A DNA stretch of 64,000 nt from contig CP119311.1 in the NCBI GenBank assembly GCA_029202545.1, positions 310,001 through 374,000 on the forward strand, given 5' to 3'. The notes under the pieces are model-generated. The model ran no database searches. It was not told the origin of the DNA and saw only the letters and a list, made by a program, of their open reading frames with translations. Source of the stretch: Candidatus Pseudobacter hemicellulosilyticus (lineage in GTDB: Bacteria; Bacteroidota; Bacteroidia; Chitinophagales; Chitinophagaceae). The position numbers were made by a program, and so were the translations under genes. Each line of letters starts with the position of its first letter. Positions within the stretch are counted from its first letter, which is position 1. This document shows positions 34,722-43,637 of this stretch, one piece after another.

Positions 34722-35810
34722 CTATGGCTTTATGCCTCCCCTGACTTTTTTGAGTACAGGGGTACTCTTGGGATGTACAGGCTTTTTTTGCTTTGTATTA
34801 GCCTGCTGCTTCTGCTGCTTTTCGGCTTCCTGCTGCTTCTCCTTCTGCTGCTTTTTAAAAAATTCCTCTTCCTGATAGATTTTTTGCATGGAAGTTTTTT
34901 GATTCGTATCCTTATCAATCAGCACTAAATTTCGGTTGATCGGGTTGATCTCCACCAAAACCATTTTCGTATGATTCCCTACTGAAAGCTCTACTTCAAC
35001 CCTCGCCCCATTTTTCATTTTGTCCGTTACCTCGTCCAATCCCATTTGCGTTCCAGGATTGTGCCTCGGTAAACGCGCTATTTCTCCCCAGATATCGAAT
35101 CCTGGCACATGTACCTCCTTCATAGCAATCCGACCAAGTGCATCCCGGTCATTCAGATCCGGGATAAGCCACCGATCGCTGCCAACATTCAGCGGCCGCC
35201 CCTGCAAAATATTTTCCGCCTGAGCAACGGAAAATTTTCCTTCCGCTTCAACAAAAACCTGCAATGGTTTGCCACCATCTTTCAGTAAAGTGACCAGACA
35301 GCCCTTCAGCGATGGCCGGTCGTTCCCGTCTTTCTCGACGACAATTTTATACTCCAGCGTATCCACAGCATTCAGCGATTTGTATTGAACAGTCTCAAAG
35401 TTCATTTGCCCGTTACGGACGCCGGCTAAGACATCATCTTTGTGCCTAATACCAATCCGGTCCAGCTGCGCCGATACTGCATTTTTTCCTTTTGTATTAG
35501 GTAAATCATTGGAATAAACTTCAACAGTCGCTTTTAATAATGACCCCATCAATCGAAAAAAATTCACGGCCAAACGGGAATTTGGATACATTGCCTTTTC
35601 CATTCCCCGCATTTGATCTTTTAGGATTTTCCTGGTAAACCGTTCATCCCTGGTTTCCCCAATAAGTTTCACCGCAACCAATTCACGGATTTTTCTCAGT
35701 TCCTCTTTCCGGAACGCATCGCTTTTCGAAACATTTTCGGACAAACCAACAAGTGTAAGTTGCTTCCATTGCCTAATCTCGTCCCAACCCTTTTTTACAC
35801 GATCTTCCAT
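34722..35810 (-). CDS. Conjugative-element protein, unknown (362 aa), with Lys/Gln-rich tail
   Basis: No recognised catalytic motif. Residues 1-280 are soluble with mixed alpha/beta character (GCLVTLLKDGGKPLQVFVE, NPGTQMGLDEVTDKMKNG). The last 60 residues (KKQQKEKQQEAEKQQKQQ) are a low-complexity basic coiled tail. Similar proteins with DUF3945/DUF4099-like features occur near tra operons of Bacteroidota, but I cannot confirm the family. It may be a nucleoid-like, DNA-binding or transfer accessory protein. Confidence 0.45.
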   Translation of the reverse strand: MEDRVKKGWDEIRQWKQLTLVGLSENVSKSDAFRKEELRKIRELVAVKLIGETRDERFTRKILKDQMRGMEKAMYPNSRLAVNFFRLMGSLLKATVEVYSNDLPNTKGKNAVSAQLDRIGIRHKDDVLAGVRNGQMNFETVQYKSLNAVDTLEYKIVVEKDGNDRPSLKGCLVTLLKDGGKPLQVFVEAEGKFSVAQAENILQGRPLNVGSDRWLIPDLNDRDALGRIAMKEVHVPGFDIWGEIARLPRHNPGTQMGLDEVTDKMKNGARVEVELSVGNHTKMVLVEINPINRNLVLIDKDTNQKTSMQKIYQEEEFFKKQQKEKQQEAEKQQKQQANTKQKKPVHPKSTPVLKKVRGGIKP

Positions 35811-35879
35811 GCTAAATAAAATTTAAAAGGGGAGCTGCAAGACAGCCCCCTTTTTAGAAACCATCCTACCTTTACAACG

Positions 35880-36803
35880 CTACGAACGGGTAACTTTACG
35901 CCCGGCCTTCTTCGGGGCAACCTTCTGATTGTTCGTCTTTTTTTTTGCAGCATCCCCGACCTTCTCCGAACGTTTGTCATTCTTCACTGCCGCGGTCTCC
36001 ATGTCATTGGCCTGCGGCTTAGCTTTTGCGTTGCTGATGGAGGCTTCACGTTTAAGCGTATTCCATATCGGCTTGCCTTCTTGGTCTTTATATTTCAACG
36101 ATTTGAACTGCGCCTTAAAATTCACAATGACAGGCACTTTTTCACCATTAATCATGACTTCTCCGGTTGCATGCTCCCCTTTGCGAAAACGATCTTTAAT
36201 AGCAGCCCGCGTATGGTAACTATCCATCCCCACCAAAGACGATTTCCGAAGAATGTCATCCAAGTCGATATCCCTTGTTCTCCGGATAATCGCATTGCCT
36301 TCATTATCGGTGTTTTTTTTGTCCACATAGGCCCAACCGGGATAGTTTACCTTTTTCTCGTTATCGAAAAATTCTTTCTCAACAGAAGATTCGTTTTTTA
36401 CCAAACGATAGACCTCTAAGGGTGAATACGTATTCTTAAAACCAGCCGGAACTTCGACACCTTGTGGATTCTCCTGACCGAAGGTTAGCGTATTGATATA
36501 TTTGTTCCAATAAACTGTGTCCTTTTCCGGGCTGTACCTAAGAATCAGGGAAAGCTCCATTTTGTCCACGTGGGATTGCTCCGCGGGGACAATCTTACCC
36601 TCAACATTCACGTACATGGTATGCGGTATTGCCGCCTTCTTCTGCTCCTGCTCAGGAACATCCTTCCCGTCATACATTTTCCCCAATCGCTTAGCCTCTT
36701 TAATGCCAGCCTTTACCGCCTCAATGGTGATCCCTGATATTCCAGCATACCCCATTTGTTCGACCAAATAAATGTCATTTGGTTTCCGTTCTTCACTGCT
36801 CAT
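35880..36803 (-). CDS. Conjugative-element protein, unknown (307 aa)
   Basis: Soluble, no family recognised. It starts MSSEERKPNDIYLVEQMGYAG; the C-terminal 60 residues are Lys/Asn-rich (KKKTNNQKVAPKKAGRK), suggesting nucleic-acid binding. A Shine-Dalgarno-like AAAGGAG lies just before the ATG at 36803. The gene is 77 nt downstream of the traN start-side neighbour and 65 nt from the 362-aa gene, within the tra transcription unit. A possible relation to the 362-aa protein was not seen. Confidence 0.45.
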   Translation of the reverse strand: MSSEERKPNDIYLVEQMGYAGISGITIEAVKAGIKEAKRLGKMYDGKDVPEQEQKKAAIPHTMYVNVEGKIVPAEQSHVDKMELSLILRYSPEKDTVYWNKYINTLTFGQENPQGVEVPAGFKNTYSPLEVYRLVKNESSVEKEFFDNEKKVNYPGWAYVDKKNTDNEGNAIIRRTRDIDLDDILRKSSLVGMDSYHTRAAIKDRFRKGEHATGEVMINGEKVPVIVNFKAQFKSLKYKDQEGKPIWNTLKREASISNAKAKPQANDMETAAVKNDKRSEKVGDAAKKKTNNQKVAPKKAGRKVTRS

Positions 36804-36867
36804 AACTCCTTTAATTTTTGAATAGCTTATTAATTTAGCCCGGTCTCAATGGGCTTCCACATACAGG

Positions 36868-37707
36868 TTAGATTAGCTTTGCCCTTACCAGATCCTTGTT
36901 TTTCACCTTTATTGACAGGTGGCGGCCACCTCCGCGCTCCAACAACTGGATCACAAAATTCTTTTTATCCGGTATAGTGAACTTATCTAAAACCAGCACC
37001 ACTCGGTGCCTTGATTTTCCCTCGATCCGTTTGATATCCCCGTGGGTGTAAACCGGTAATACTTCCAACTCCTGAATCGCCGTCCGTTTCGATTCCTTCC
37101 GGTCCCGGATATACATACGGAATTGGGAAACATCCAAGGCCATATGGGAATCGTTTCGGAATTCCAGCTGAAGGAAAATTCGGTCATCGTGGATATACAC
37201 GCCCTGCAGGGATAGCTCAGCGGCATACAATCGTTTCCGTGGACCTTTGATCGACCGCTGTTTCTCAGCTACAGCTTTCATCACGCGAGCCATTTCCGCT
37301 TCACTGGCTTCACCCTGCGAAAGAATTATCGCTGCACCTGGTGAAGTAGCCGCTTCAATCCGGATATTCAAGAGTGAAGGCGCCGGAGTAAAGAAAACCA
37401 TAAACGAATAAATTGCCCCCTCCCCGGTCAAGACCGTCAGGTTGGTGGGTTCAAAATCCGCACTACCCGCCTTGACATGAAGTACATTTTCCGCCCCAGG
37501 AGCTTTCAGCACCATTAAACCGGGATTACCCCTATCCACTCCCTTTATGCTGTACGGAAAAATTAGGTTGACGGTTCTGGAATCGGAAACACCGATATCA
37601 AATGGTTCAATAACCCCTTCCATTTGCGTCCGAACAACCTGGGATTTTACGCCAATCGCCCAAAACAAGAGGACGATCATGACACCTGCACGATTTCTTT
37701 TCATCAC
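36868..37707 (-). CDS. traN: Conjugative transposon protein TraN (VirB9-like, DUF4138)
   Basis: Signal peptide (MIVLLFWAIGVKSQVV) then a beta-rich periplasmic protein: VNLIFPYSIKGVDRG, then ILSQGEASEAEMARVMKA, RLYAAELSLQGVYI and LRV/LVLDKFTIPDKKNFVIQLL. The 279-aa length, position just after TraM and DUF4138-like pattern identify it as TraN, the periplasmic part of the mating pore with TraM and TraO. Start is ATG 37707, 9 nt after the traM stop codon side boundary. Confidence 0.82.
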   Translation of the reverse strand: MMKRNRAGVMIVLLFWAIGVKSQVVRTQMEGVIEPFDIGVSDSRTVNLIFPYSIKGVDRGNPGLMVLKAPGAENVLHVKAGSADFEPTNLTVLTGEGAIYSFMVFFTPAPSLLNIRIEAATSPGAAIILSQGEASEAEMARVMKAVAEKQRSIKGPRKRLYAAELSLQGVYIHDDRIFLQLEFRNDSHMALDVSQFRMYIRDRKESKRTAIQELEVLPVYTHGDIKRIEGKSRHRVVLVLDKFTIPDKKNFVIQLLERGGGRHLSIKVKNKDLVRAKLI

Positions 37708-37716
37708 AATTTTTAT

Positions 37717-39009
37717 TTAATTCTTATTTTTTGCATCCCGGAGCAAAACCCGATGCCCCGCTTTGACTTCCACACGTATGAGGCGGATTTTCTTACTCAA
37801 CAGACTTTTGCCAACTTCGATTCCCGCTGAAGCTGCCTGCATGGTAAGCGAAGGGCTGAGCATACCCATATTCACAGACTGAAGCGCCTGGTCCCCTCCC
37901 TGCTTACTGACATCCCGGGAAATGGCGCCCGGTACATGGATTCCGAGTAACCCATCCAAGTCAAACATGGCCAACTTTACCGGAAACAGCATATCCTTAT
38001 ACCGGATGTACTCAATATTCGCTTGCAGTCTTTCCCCCTGAAGGCTGACGGTGCCAAAAAGGAAATTACCACTGGGAATAAGCGTCCCGTTAACATACAT
38101 ATCCTGCAATTGCCGGAGTTTGATTGTAGCCCCACTCACCAGCGATTGTGTCTCATGGATGACTGCCGCGATAGCACCATTGTTTTCCGCAGGATCAGCC
38201 GTTGGTGCCAACCCGTAAAATCCGGTGGACGCGTGATCCAGCGAATCCGGCGGCGTCCTATTGGCGCCGGGATTTGTAGCGACCAGCAACGTGACCGGAA
38301 TAACCTGTTCTGCTGGCGTAACCTGGAAAATTTGTCCACGGTTCTCCGCTGAACGTTGCTGTAGCCGATCCCGAACGCGGTCCGGGTGCTGAATATCCAG
38401 CACCTGCTGCAGAACCTCATTGATCTGTTCCATTTCCGGATCCGGGTCCGAAGGCCGGGTCTGCATAGTAAGCATCATGTCTTCCAATTTGGCTATATCC
38501 TGTTTCAAGGCGAGAACCTCCCGACTATCCGATACCGGGTTACCGGATTGCCGCACAGGTTCCTGGTACCGTGATTCCTCCATGGCCTGGGTCAACGCAT
38601 CCAGCCGGTCGTATACCTTTCTTTCATTTTCTTCAGCAGCACCGCTACCGGAATATCCGGCTTCATCCATGGGCATGAAGGGCAGCAATTCGGATCCGTA
38701 TAGGGATTCTTCCGACAAATACGAAGCATAAGGGTCTTTCTTTGCCAATTCCGCTCGTCGGATTGAATCCGCTCGGGCGCGTTCGTAAAATGCCAGTTTT
38801 CCTTCATCTTTCCCCACGGTTTTGTTCACGTCAGGCAAGTCAACATTCAGTCCTTGGTAAGTCACTTCTTTTGCCTTGTTTGTGGCGGGCAACCCACCCC
38901 CCATCCCGTTGAAGGCCAGGGTCAAAATTGGCAAGACCAGTAACGGCAAGACCAATAGTAGACTAAGTTTTCGGCGCTCTTGAAGCGATAATCCATCCTG
39001 CTTTTTCAT
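37717..39009 (-). CDS. traM: Conjugative transposon protein TraM (VirB10-like)
   Basis: 430 aa. An N-terminal cytoplasmic part (KKQDGLSLQERRKL) then one membrane anchor (LLLVLPLLVLPILTLAF at about 17-34), an acidic/Pro-poor linker and a C-terminal periplasmic beta-domain (VNGTLIPSGNFLFGTVSLQGER, LLGIHVPGAISRD, AGHRVLLRDAKNKN). Layout and position between traL and traN match TraM, which links the inner-membrane complex to the outer pore. AAAGGAAAAG lies 12 nt before the ATG. Confidence 0.85.
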   Translation of the reverse strand: MKKQDGLSLQERRKLSLLLVLPLLVLPILTLAFNGMGGGLPATNKAKEVTYQGLNVDLPDVNKTVGKDEGKLAFYERARADSIRRAELAKKDPYASYLSEESLYGSELLPFMPMDEAGYSGSGAAEENERKVYDRLDALTQAMEESRYQEPVRQSGNPVSDSREVLALKQDIAKLEDMMLTMQTRPSDPDPEMEQINEVLQQVLDIQHPDRVRDRLQQRSAENRGQIFQVTPAEQVIPVTLLVATNPGANRTPPDSLDHASTGFYGLAPTADPAENNGAIAAVIHETQSLVSGATIKLRQLQDMYVNGTLIPSGNFLFGTVSLQGERLQANIEYIRYKDMLFPVKLAMFDLDGLLGIHVPGAISRDVSKQGGDQALQSVNMGMLSPSLTMQAASAGIEVGKSLLSKKIRLIRVEVKAGHRVLLRDAKNKN

Positions 39010-39056
39010 AACAACACTTTTCCTTTCTCACATTAAATAATATCACTTATCAATCT

Positions 39057-39440
39057 CTAATCTCCCAATGACTTTAGCCGACCTTTCCACTTACCGATGC
39101 TATCGGGCAGACCAGGGTTTTCCCGCAGAATACTGTCCCTTTTTTTCCGGCCAGCTGGTGACCTCCCCAGGCTATCCAGCATATGCTCCAACCCTCGGAT
39201 ACGCCTCTCGATCACTTCCCGCTCATTCCGCTCAATCTTGGGTGATAACGATAATCCCCCTTTATCGAGCCGGTTGATAACCGGCTCTACTAACAAGGCC
39301 CCGCAATAGGCACCAACCAGCAGTACGACAGCGACTAAAATAACCTTCTGTATCCCCAAGGAGGTCTTACTCGACTTGCTTTGCAGCCATTTTGCAAGCT
39401 GCTGCTTTCCATTTTCCCATTTCCCGTTCCCTTCCATCAT
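39057..39440 (-). CDS. traL: Conjugative transposon protein TraL (127 aa)
   Basis: Cytoplasmic N-terminus then a single membrane segment (VILVAVVLLVGAYCGALLV at about 34-52) and a charged C-terminal coil (RNEREVIERRIRGLEHMLDSL). It starts inside the traK stop (ATGA overlap at 39437-39440), so translation is coupled. Position and topology match TraL of CTnDOT-type elements. Function in the mating complex is not well defined. Confidence 0.75.
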   Translation of the reverse strand: MMEGNGKWENGKQQLAKWLQSKSSKTSLGIQKVILVAVVLLVGAYCGALLVEPVINRLDKGGLSLSPKIERNEREVIERRIRGLEHMLDSLGRSPAGRKKRDSILRENPGLPDSIGKWKGRLKSLGD

Positions 39441-40063
39441 AATCTTTTTTTAATGCTTATGTCCTTGTTCTCCAAAATTTTCCAACGTTCGATCAGGAAT
39501 CCATGCGGATTTTCTTTACTGCGTCCTATGCGACGAAGGTATCCTTCGGTAATGAGCAAACGCACCACTTCAGTTGAAGGCCGGGTAATATCCTGCCGAG
39601 CTATGCACCGGAAATGGAAGGGCTTTTTGGAAAGATCCACGTAGATGCTGTCAAATGCGATGGTTTGAGTTACATTTCCCGAAACGATTCCGTCGAAGTA
39701 GTTTTTCTCCCTAAGAATGTCATACTGCTGTTTCGCTGATCTATCCGCCAGATCCAGCGCACTGTTGATGGTCTTCTCAATGTACTTAGCATTCGGATTG
39801 AGCGTAAAAAAATACCGATGAAATGATTCTACATGGCTTCCTGCCTCAATTTCAAGAACATCCTGGCCATCCTGATCCGTCGAAGTTGCCTCATAAATGT
39901 GCTGATTGGATAGGAGAAAAATACGGCCGTCTGATTTTTCGCGCTGTTGATAAGACAAGTACGCCATCCAAATGCCGAAAAATACCGATCCTAAAATTGC
40001 GATGATGGCAACCAGCCTCATTTGCCTAAAGGCGACATCTATATTCTTCGCTTTTCTAAACAT
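39437..40063 (-). CDS. traK: Conjugative transposon protein TraK (VirB8-like)
   Basis: 208 aa with a short cytoplasmic part, a membrane anchor at about 19-39 (VAIIAILGSVFFGIWMAYL) and a periplasmic domain with HVESFHRYFFTLNPNAKYI and VDLSKKPFHFRCIARQDI, the TraK/VirB8-like pattern. It is the inner-membrane scaffold of the mating pore. A Shine-Dalgarno AAGGAGG lies 9 nt before the ATG, which is unusual for this phylum. Its 3' end overlaps traL by 4 nt. Confidence 0.9.
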   Translation of the reverse strand: MFRKAKNIDVAFRQMRLVAIIAILGSVFFGIWMAYLSYQQREKSDGRIFLLSNQHIYEATSTDQDGQDVLEIEAGSHVESFHRYFFTLNPNAKYIEKTINSALDLADRSAKQQYDILREKNYFDGIVSGNVTQTIAFDSIYVDLSKKPFHFRCIARQDITRPSTEVVRLLITEGYLRRIGRSKENPHGFLIERWKILENKDISIKKRL

Positions 40064-40077
40064 AACACAACGCCTCC

Positions 40078-41274
40078 TTACCCGTTTCCCTTTAATTTGT
40101 CAGCGAAATAGGGCTCACTTTGCTTCTGCGACGCCATACCCGAAGAAATGGCATTCGACATATCCCCCATAGCATCGGCAGCCATGTTTGCACCCAGACT
40201 CGTACCCGCTGAGCCATAGGCCATGGCCGTGCTTCCCATACTCTTTGCCGTGCTACTGAACACCGAACTCACCTTCTGCTGCAGGGCGCCACCACCCGCC
40301 GCATGAACGATGTAGTTGGCTACCGATGGAACGGTGGTATACCCGACAATCCCGATTATCAAAAAAATGAGATACCCCACATCTGTCGCATTGAACATAC
40401 TTGTGTATCCCGTCATGCTAATGTTCTCCAAGTCCAGTTTGATCATTTCTTCCTGGATCTCGCTGATCACCGCACCAAAGATGTTCGCCACAGGAACCCA
40501 CAAAAAAATATTGATGTATCGTGCAACCCAGACCGCCAGCGTATGATGCAGACCATCGAACGCCGATAGCCCCAGCACCAGCGGACCAAGAATGGTCAAG
40601 ATTACCAATTGGAAGGTCCGAAGGGTGTTGATCGTCAGTGCAGCAGCTTCAAATATAATCCGTAACACTTCGCTGATCACCTCCTTAACCGCGTTACGGA
40701 ATTTGTAGCCGGCCTTCTCCGCTGCAAAAAGAATGTCGTTACCGACCACGCCATACCAGCCTTCCTTCTTCGGGGATTCCTGATAGGTGTATCTATACCA
40801 TTCGGCGCGATTGCCATCCCCATCCGGCCCGACATAAATCCGCCATAGCTCGGTTTTCTTTAAGGCTTCCTCTTTTTGTGCGAGCAATTTTTTCACCGCA
40901 TCATTGGAATTTGTTACCATGGCGCGGGTACCTGTTTCAATGGGCATTAATACGCCCCTAAACAAAGCAATTAAGCCATTGAAGTTGAGAATACACAAAC
41001 CAATAGCAAAGGGCCGGAGCAACGGGTAGAAGTCAATCTGTTCCGCATTTGCCAAGTGTTTCCAAACCCTGGAAGCAATCCACCAAAGTGCTGCGAACCC
41101 CGCCAAGCCCCGACCGACATTGATAAGCGCCTTGCTATGCACAATCAGCTTATCATGGATCTTGCCCAAAACCCCGTTTAAGCCCTCAATAGATTGTCCC
41201 AAGTCCTGTCCAAAACAAACATTCGGAATTACAACCACCATCAGCAACAGCGCCGTACCTACCTTCACACACAT
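40078..41274 (-). CDS. traJ: Conjugative transposon protein TraJ (polytopic membrane protein)
   Basis: 398 aa with a signal sequence (VGTALLLMVVVIPNVCFG) and about six membrane segments between residues 50 and 320 (GLAGFAALWWIASRVW, PLLRPFAIGLCILNFNG, FQLVILTILGPLVLGLSAF, YLIFLIIGIVGYTTVPSV), ending in a Gly/Ala/Ser-rich tail. The pattern matches TraJ, the VirB6-like inner-membrane protein of the mating pore. AAGGAGG lies 8 nt before the ATG at 41274. Confidence 0.85.
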   Translation of the reverse strand: MCVKVGTALLLMVVVIPNVCFGQDLGQSIEGLNGVLGKIHDKLIVHSKALINVGRGLAGFAALWWIASRVWKHLANAEQIDFYPLLRPFAIGLCILNFNGLIALFRGVLMPIETGTRAMVTNSNDAVKKLLAQKEEALKKTELWRIYVGPDGDGNRAEWYRYTYQESPKKEGWYGVVGNDILFAAEKAGYKFRNAVKEVISEVLRIIFEAAALTINTLRTFQLVILTILGPLVLGLSAFDGLHHTLAVWVARYINIFLWVPVANIFGAVISEIQEEMIKLDLENISMTGYTSMFNATDVGYLIFLIIGIVGYTTVPSVANYIVHAAGGGALQQKVSSVFSSTAKSMGSTAMAYGSAGTSLGANMAADAMGDMSNAISSGMASQKQSEPYFADKLKGNG

Positions 41275-41327
41275 ATTCTTATCCTCCTTTTTAGATTACA
41301 CAACACTTCCTGTTCTAAACCGACCCA

Positions 41328-41969
41328 TTATTGTCCATAAAGCGCCCTGAGCATATCCGCGCTCCCTTTCTCCTTGGCTCGTTGCATAGCCAGTAAGGAG
41401 GCTTCAGCATTAAATTCACGCAAGAATTGAAGTTTGCCGCTCATTTCCTTATCAATCCGGTCAATGATCCGTAGCCGTTCCTCATCACTCATTCGAAGTT
41501 GTCCCGCGGTAATAACCAATGTCAATTCATCCAGATGCTGTAAAGACTTCCGCAATAGATTTCCATAAACGCGTTCCAGGTAGTCAAGCTCTTCCGTCCG
41601 AAAAACTGCCGTTCCTTTAATTTTTTTGAGCGTATTTCTGTATTCCCTTATTAGCTCAATTTGGTTCTGGATGATTACCGGTACCTTGCGGTAATTAGCT
41701 ACCTGTGGGCTCACCGCCAACAGACCGTCAAGAAAAATTTTGTGAATACTGAAATTCCCCTGTGTCAAATTCTTCACCGTATTATATCCACCGTTGAGTA
41801 TGTCGTATCCTTTTTTCATATCGTCCAAAATCGCTTTGAACTGCGCCAGTTTTTCGACATTCAAAAGCAATTGTGCAATCTCGTCTGCCTGCGCCTGCAA
41901 CCTGCCCGCGGAACCCATAAACCCGACAAGTACCAGCAATACACATTTTCCTATATGCCTCATGATCAT
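41328..41969 (-). CDS. TraI-like periplasmic conjugation protein, paralogue 3 (213 aa)
   Basis: Secreted helical protein (signal peptide CVLLVLVGFMGSAGRLQAQ). It shares with the next two TraI-like genes a common pattern: a GN/DFNLH/SIHKIF loop, a VxPxVxxYxxVxxII motif, a DxxRxxxI helix, and a C-terminus ending LYGQ. It may be a paralogue within the tra operon, related to the TraI/DUF4141-type family. The start overlaps the upstream stop (ATGA at 41966-41969). Confidence 0.6.
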   Translation of the reverse strand: MIMRHIGKCVLLVLVGFMGSAGRLQAQADEIAQLLLNVEKLAQFKAILDDMKKGYDILNGGYNTVKNLTQGNFSIHKIFLDGLLAVSPQVANYRKVPVIIQNQIELIREYRNTLKKIKGTAVFRTEELDYLERVYGNLLRKSLQHLDELTLVITAGQLRMSDEERLRIIDRIDKEMSGKLQFLREFNAEASLLAMQRAKEKGSADMLRALYGQ

Positions 41970-42628
41970 TTTCCTTTTTGATTATTCCCATATAACCGGC
42001 CGACGAAATCCGTTTCTCCTTGATTTTTTACCCTGGAGAAAGCAAGCAGATTGGCATCTCCACCAAACTTTTGCGCGAACGTATGATATGACAACATTTC
42101 GCCGTGCAGCTGTTCAATGCGCGCAATTCGTTCAGCGTCCTCCATTTCCAGCACACCGGAAGAAATGAGTGTAACTACTTCATCAAGAACAGCCGAACAA
42201 TCGCTTAATAACCTCGCATAAACATCCACCAGGTAGCTCACCTCGTCCGCATGCAACATGCCGCCCCGCTTGGCCGTCGTGATGGTTTTGTGGGAAATCC
42301 TTGCTATTTCAAGTTGCACCTGAATAATGTCGGCAACCCTGCCATAACGTGCGACCTCCGGATTAACCGCTTTGAGGGAACTGAAAAATTCTTGATGCAG
42401 ATTAAAATCCCCGTCCTTAATCCGACCGATGGTGTTCAATCCGTTCCTATATATCGTATAGCCTTCCCTGGCGTAACCGATATACACCTGTAGCGCAGCG
42501 ATTTGCTTTGTCAGGTATTCCTTCTGGGTTTTCTTTTGCTTAAACCATTCCTTCCACAACGTGGATTGGGCACTCACGTTACCTACAGCTGCCCATAACA
42601 CTAATGCGATCACCAATAACCTCTTCAT
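41966..42628 (-). CDS. TraI-like periplasmic conjugation protein, paralogue 2 (220 aa)
   Basis: Signal peptide (RLLVIALVLWAAVGNVSAQ) then a helical body with GDFNLHQEFFSSL, VARYGRVADIIQVQ, DAERIARIEQLHGEM and a C-terminal RLYGNNQ, the same layout as the flanking paralogue. ATG at 42628 overlaps the upstream stop by ATGA and carries a GAGGGA upstream. Another start (GTG) at 42634 is less likely. It is a secreted component of the mating apparatus, of unknown role. Confidence 0.6.
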   Translation of the reverse strand: MKRLLVIALVLWAAVGNVSAQSTLWKEWFKQKKTQKEYLTKQIAALQVYIGYAREGYTIYRNGLNTIGRIKDGDFNLHQEFFSSLKAVNPEVARYGRVADIIQVQLEIARISHKTITTAKRGGMLHADEVSYLVDVYARLLSDCSAVLDEVVTLISSGVLEMEDAERIARIEQLHGEMLSYHTFAQKFGGDANLLAFSRVKNQGETDFVGRLYGNNQKGK

Positions 42629-43146
42629 ATCCACTTCCCTCGTTTTATTCGTTTCCTTTTGTTCACCTCCTTGTTTTCATTGCTTAGGCGGACGGCCTGC
42701 TGCGCAACCATCCTGATCGCTTGTCCACAGGAAGGAATCTCTGCCAAGGTCGATGGCCTCAGTTCAACCTGCGATTCCTGCGATTCGCCCAACGCCCGGC
42801 TTGTGATTACCATACGGGACAAATGAAGCCCTCGATCCCCATTTCTTAACATCTCAAATTTGCACCTGACCTCGGTGGATTGGTCCTTGGAAAAGTAGGC
42901 AATGGTACTCAAGGTCACAGGGACCGGCTCATCCCGGCTATCCAATTCAAGCATCCGCGCTACATTGGCACTCAGCCTATCCAACGTAAAGGCTACGCCA
43001 CTGTCATTGACTTCTATGTAATTGCGATAGCCCTTTTCCCAGAACACATCAATCAACCTGCTGGTGGAATTCCATTCACCTGTTGCCGTCTCGTTATTAT
43101 CCATCTCCCACATATTATTTTTACCATCTGCTAAATCTGATTTCAC
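42625..43146 (-). CDS. Unknown ICE protein, 173 aa, paralogue of the preceding gene
   Basis: Shares with the 164-aa protein: KGYxNxxExxDxGxAF at about 35-50 (KGYRNYIEVNDSGVAF) and a C-terminal VELRPSTLAEIPSCGQAIR. No signal peptide or TM. The start is ambiguous: GTG 43146 overlaps the upstream stop (GTGA), or an internal ATG (43113, 43104) could be used. No family known. It lies between TraI-like paralogues, suggesting a role in mating-complex assembly or regulation. Confidence 0.5.
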   Translation of the reverse strand: MKSDLADGKNNMWEMDNNETATGEWNSTSRLIDVFWEKGYRNYIEVNDSGVAFTLDRLSANVARMLELDSRDEPVPVTLSTIAYFSKDQSTEVRCKFEMLRNGDRGLHLSRMVITSRALGESQESQVELRPSTLAEIPSCGQAIRMVAQQAVRLSNENKEVNKRKRIKRGKWI

Positions 43147-43637
43147 CTCATCCCTCGATGCTGCTGTTGGCGCCGGGATGGTTCAGGCCGCTCTTCTTTT
43201 GGTTGAATTTTTAGCGGGTGGTTGACTAATCTGATTGATTGGCTGCAGGTAGGAATTATGGTCAGCGGTAGGGATTCCTGTCTAAGTTCCACAAAAGAAA
43301 CGGAAGACAACTGGTGATTCATGATTCGCATATCAACCCGGTATGCCTCATACACCCGATCACGATATAACTTGAAAGAGCAGGTAACAAAGTTGCTGAG
43401 GTTTTCCGACACAAAAATCTTGCTTTTTAGTTCAATCGGGAACATCCCATGTGTCGCCTGCATGACCTCCGGCATCACCGTATGGAGCCGCATCTGATCG
43501 GGCAAGAATGCAATACCCGTGTCACCAATTTCCACGAAATTCCAATATCCTTTTGCGACAAGCGCGGCGGCAAACTCTTCCATAGCTTCCGTCATATATG
43601 TGCTATTGTTTTCCATCCTATCCATATCCCTACTCAT
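43143..43637 (-). CDS. Unknown ICE protein, 164 aa, paralogue of the following gene
   Basis: Has KGYWNFVEIGDTGIAF near 34-49 and VELRQESLPLTIIPTCSQSIR near 128-148, the signature shared with the 173-aa protein. Soluble, with a basic Arg/Gln tail (PEPSRRQQQHRGMR). Start overlaps the upstream TraI-like gene stop (ATGA at 43634-43637). Function not known. The duplication within the tra operon is unusual. Confidence 0.5.
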   Translation of the reverse strand: MSRDMDRMENNSTYMTEAMEEFAAALVAKGYWNFVEIGDTGIAFLPDQMRLHTVMPEVMQATHGMFPIELKSKIFVSENLSNFVTCSFKLYRDRVYEAYRVDMRIMNHQLSSVSFVELRQESLPLTIIPTCSQSIRLVNHPLKIQPKEERPEPSRRQQQHRGMR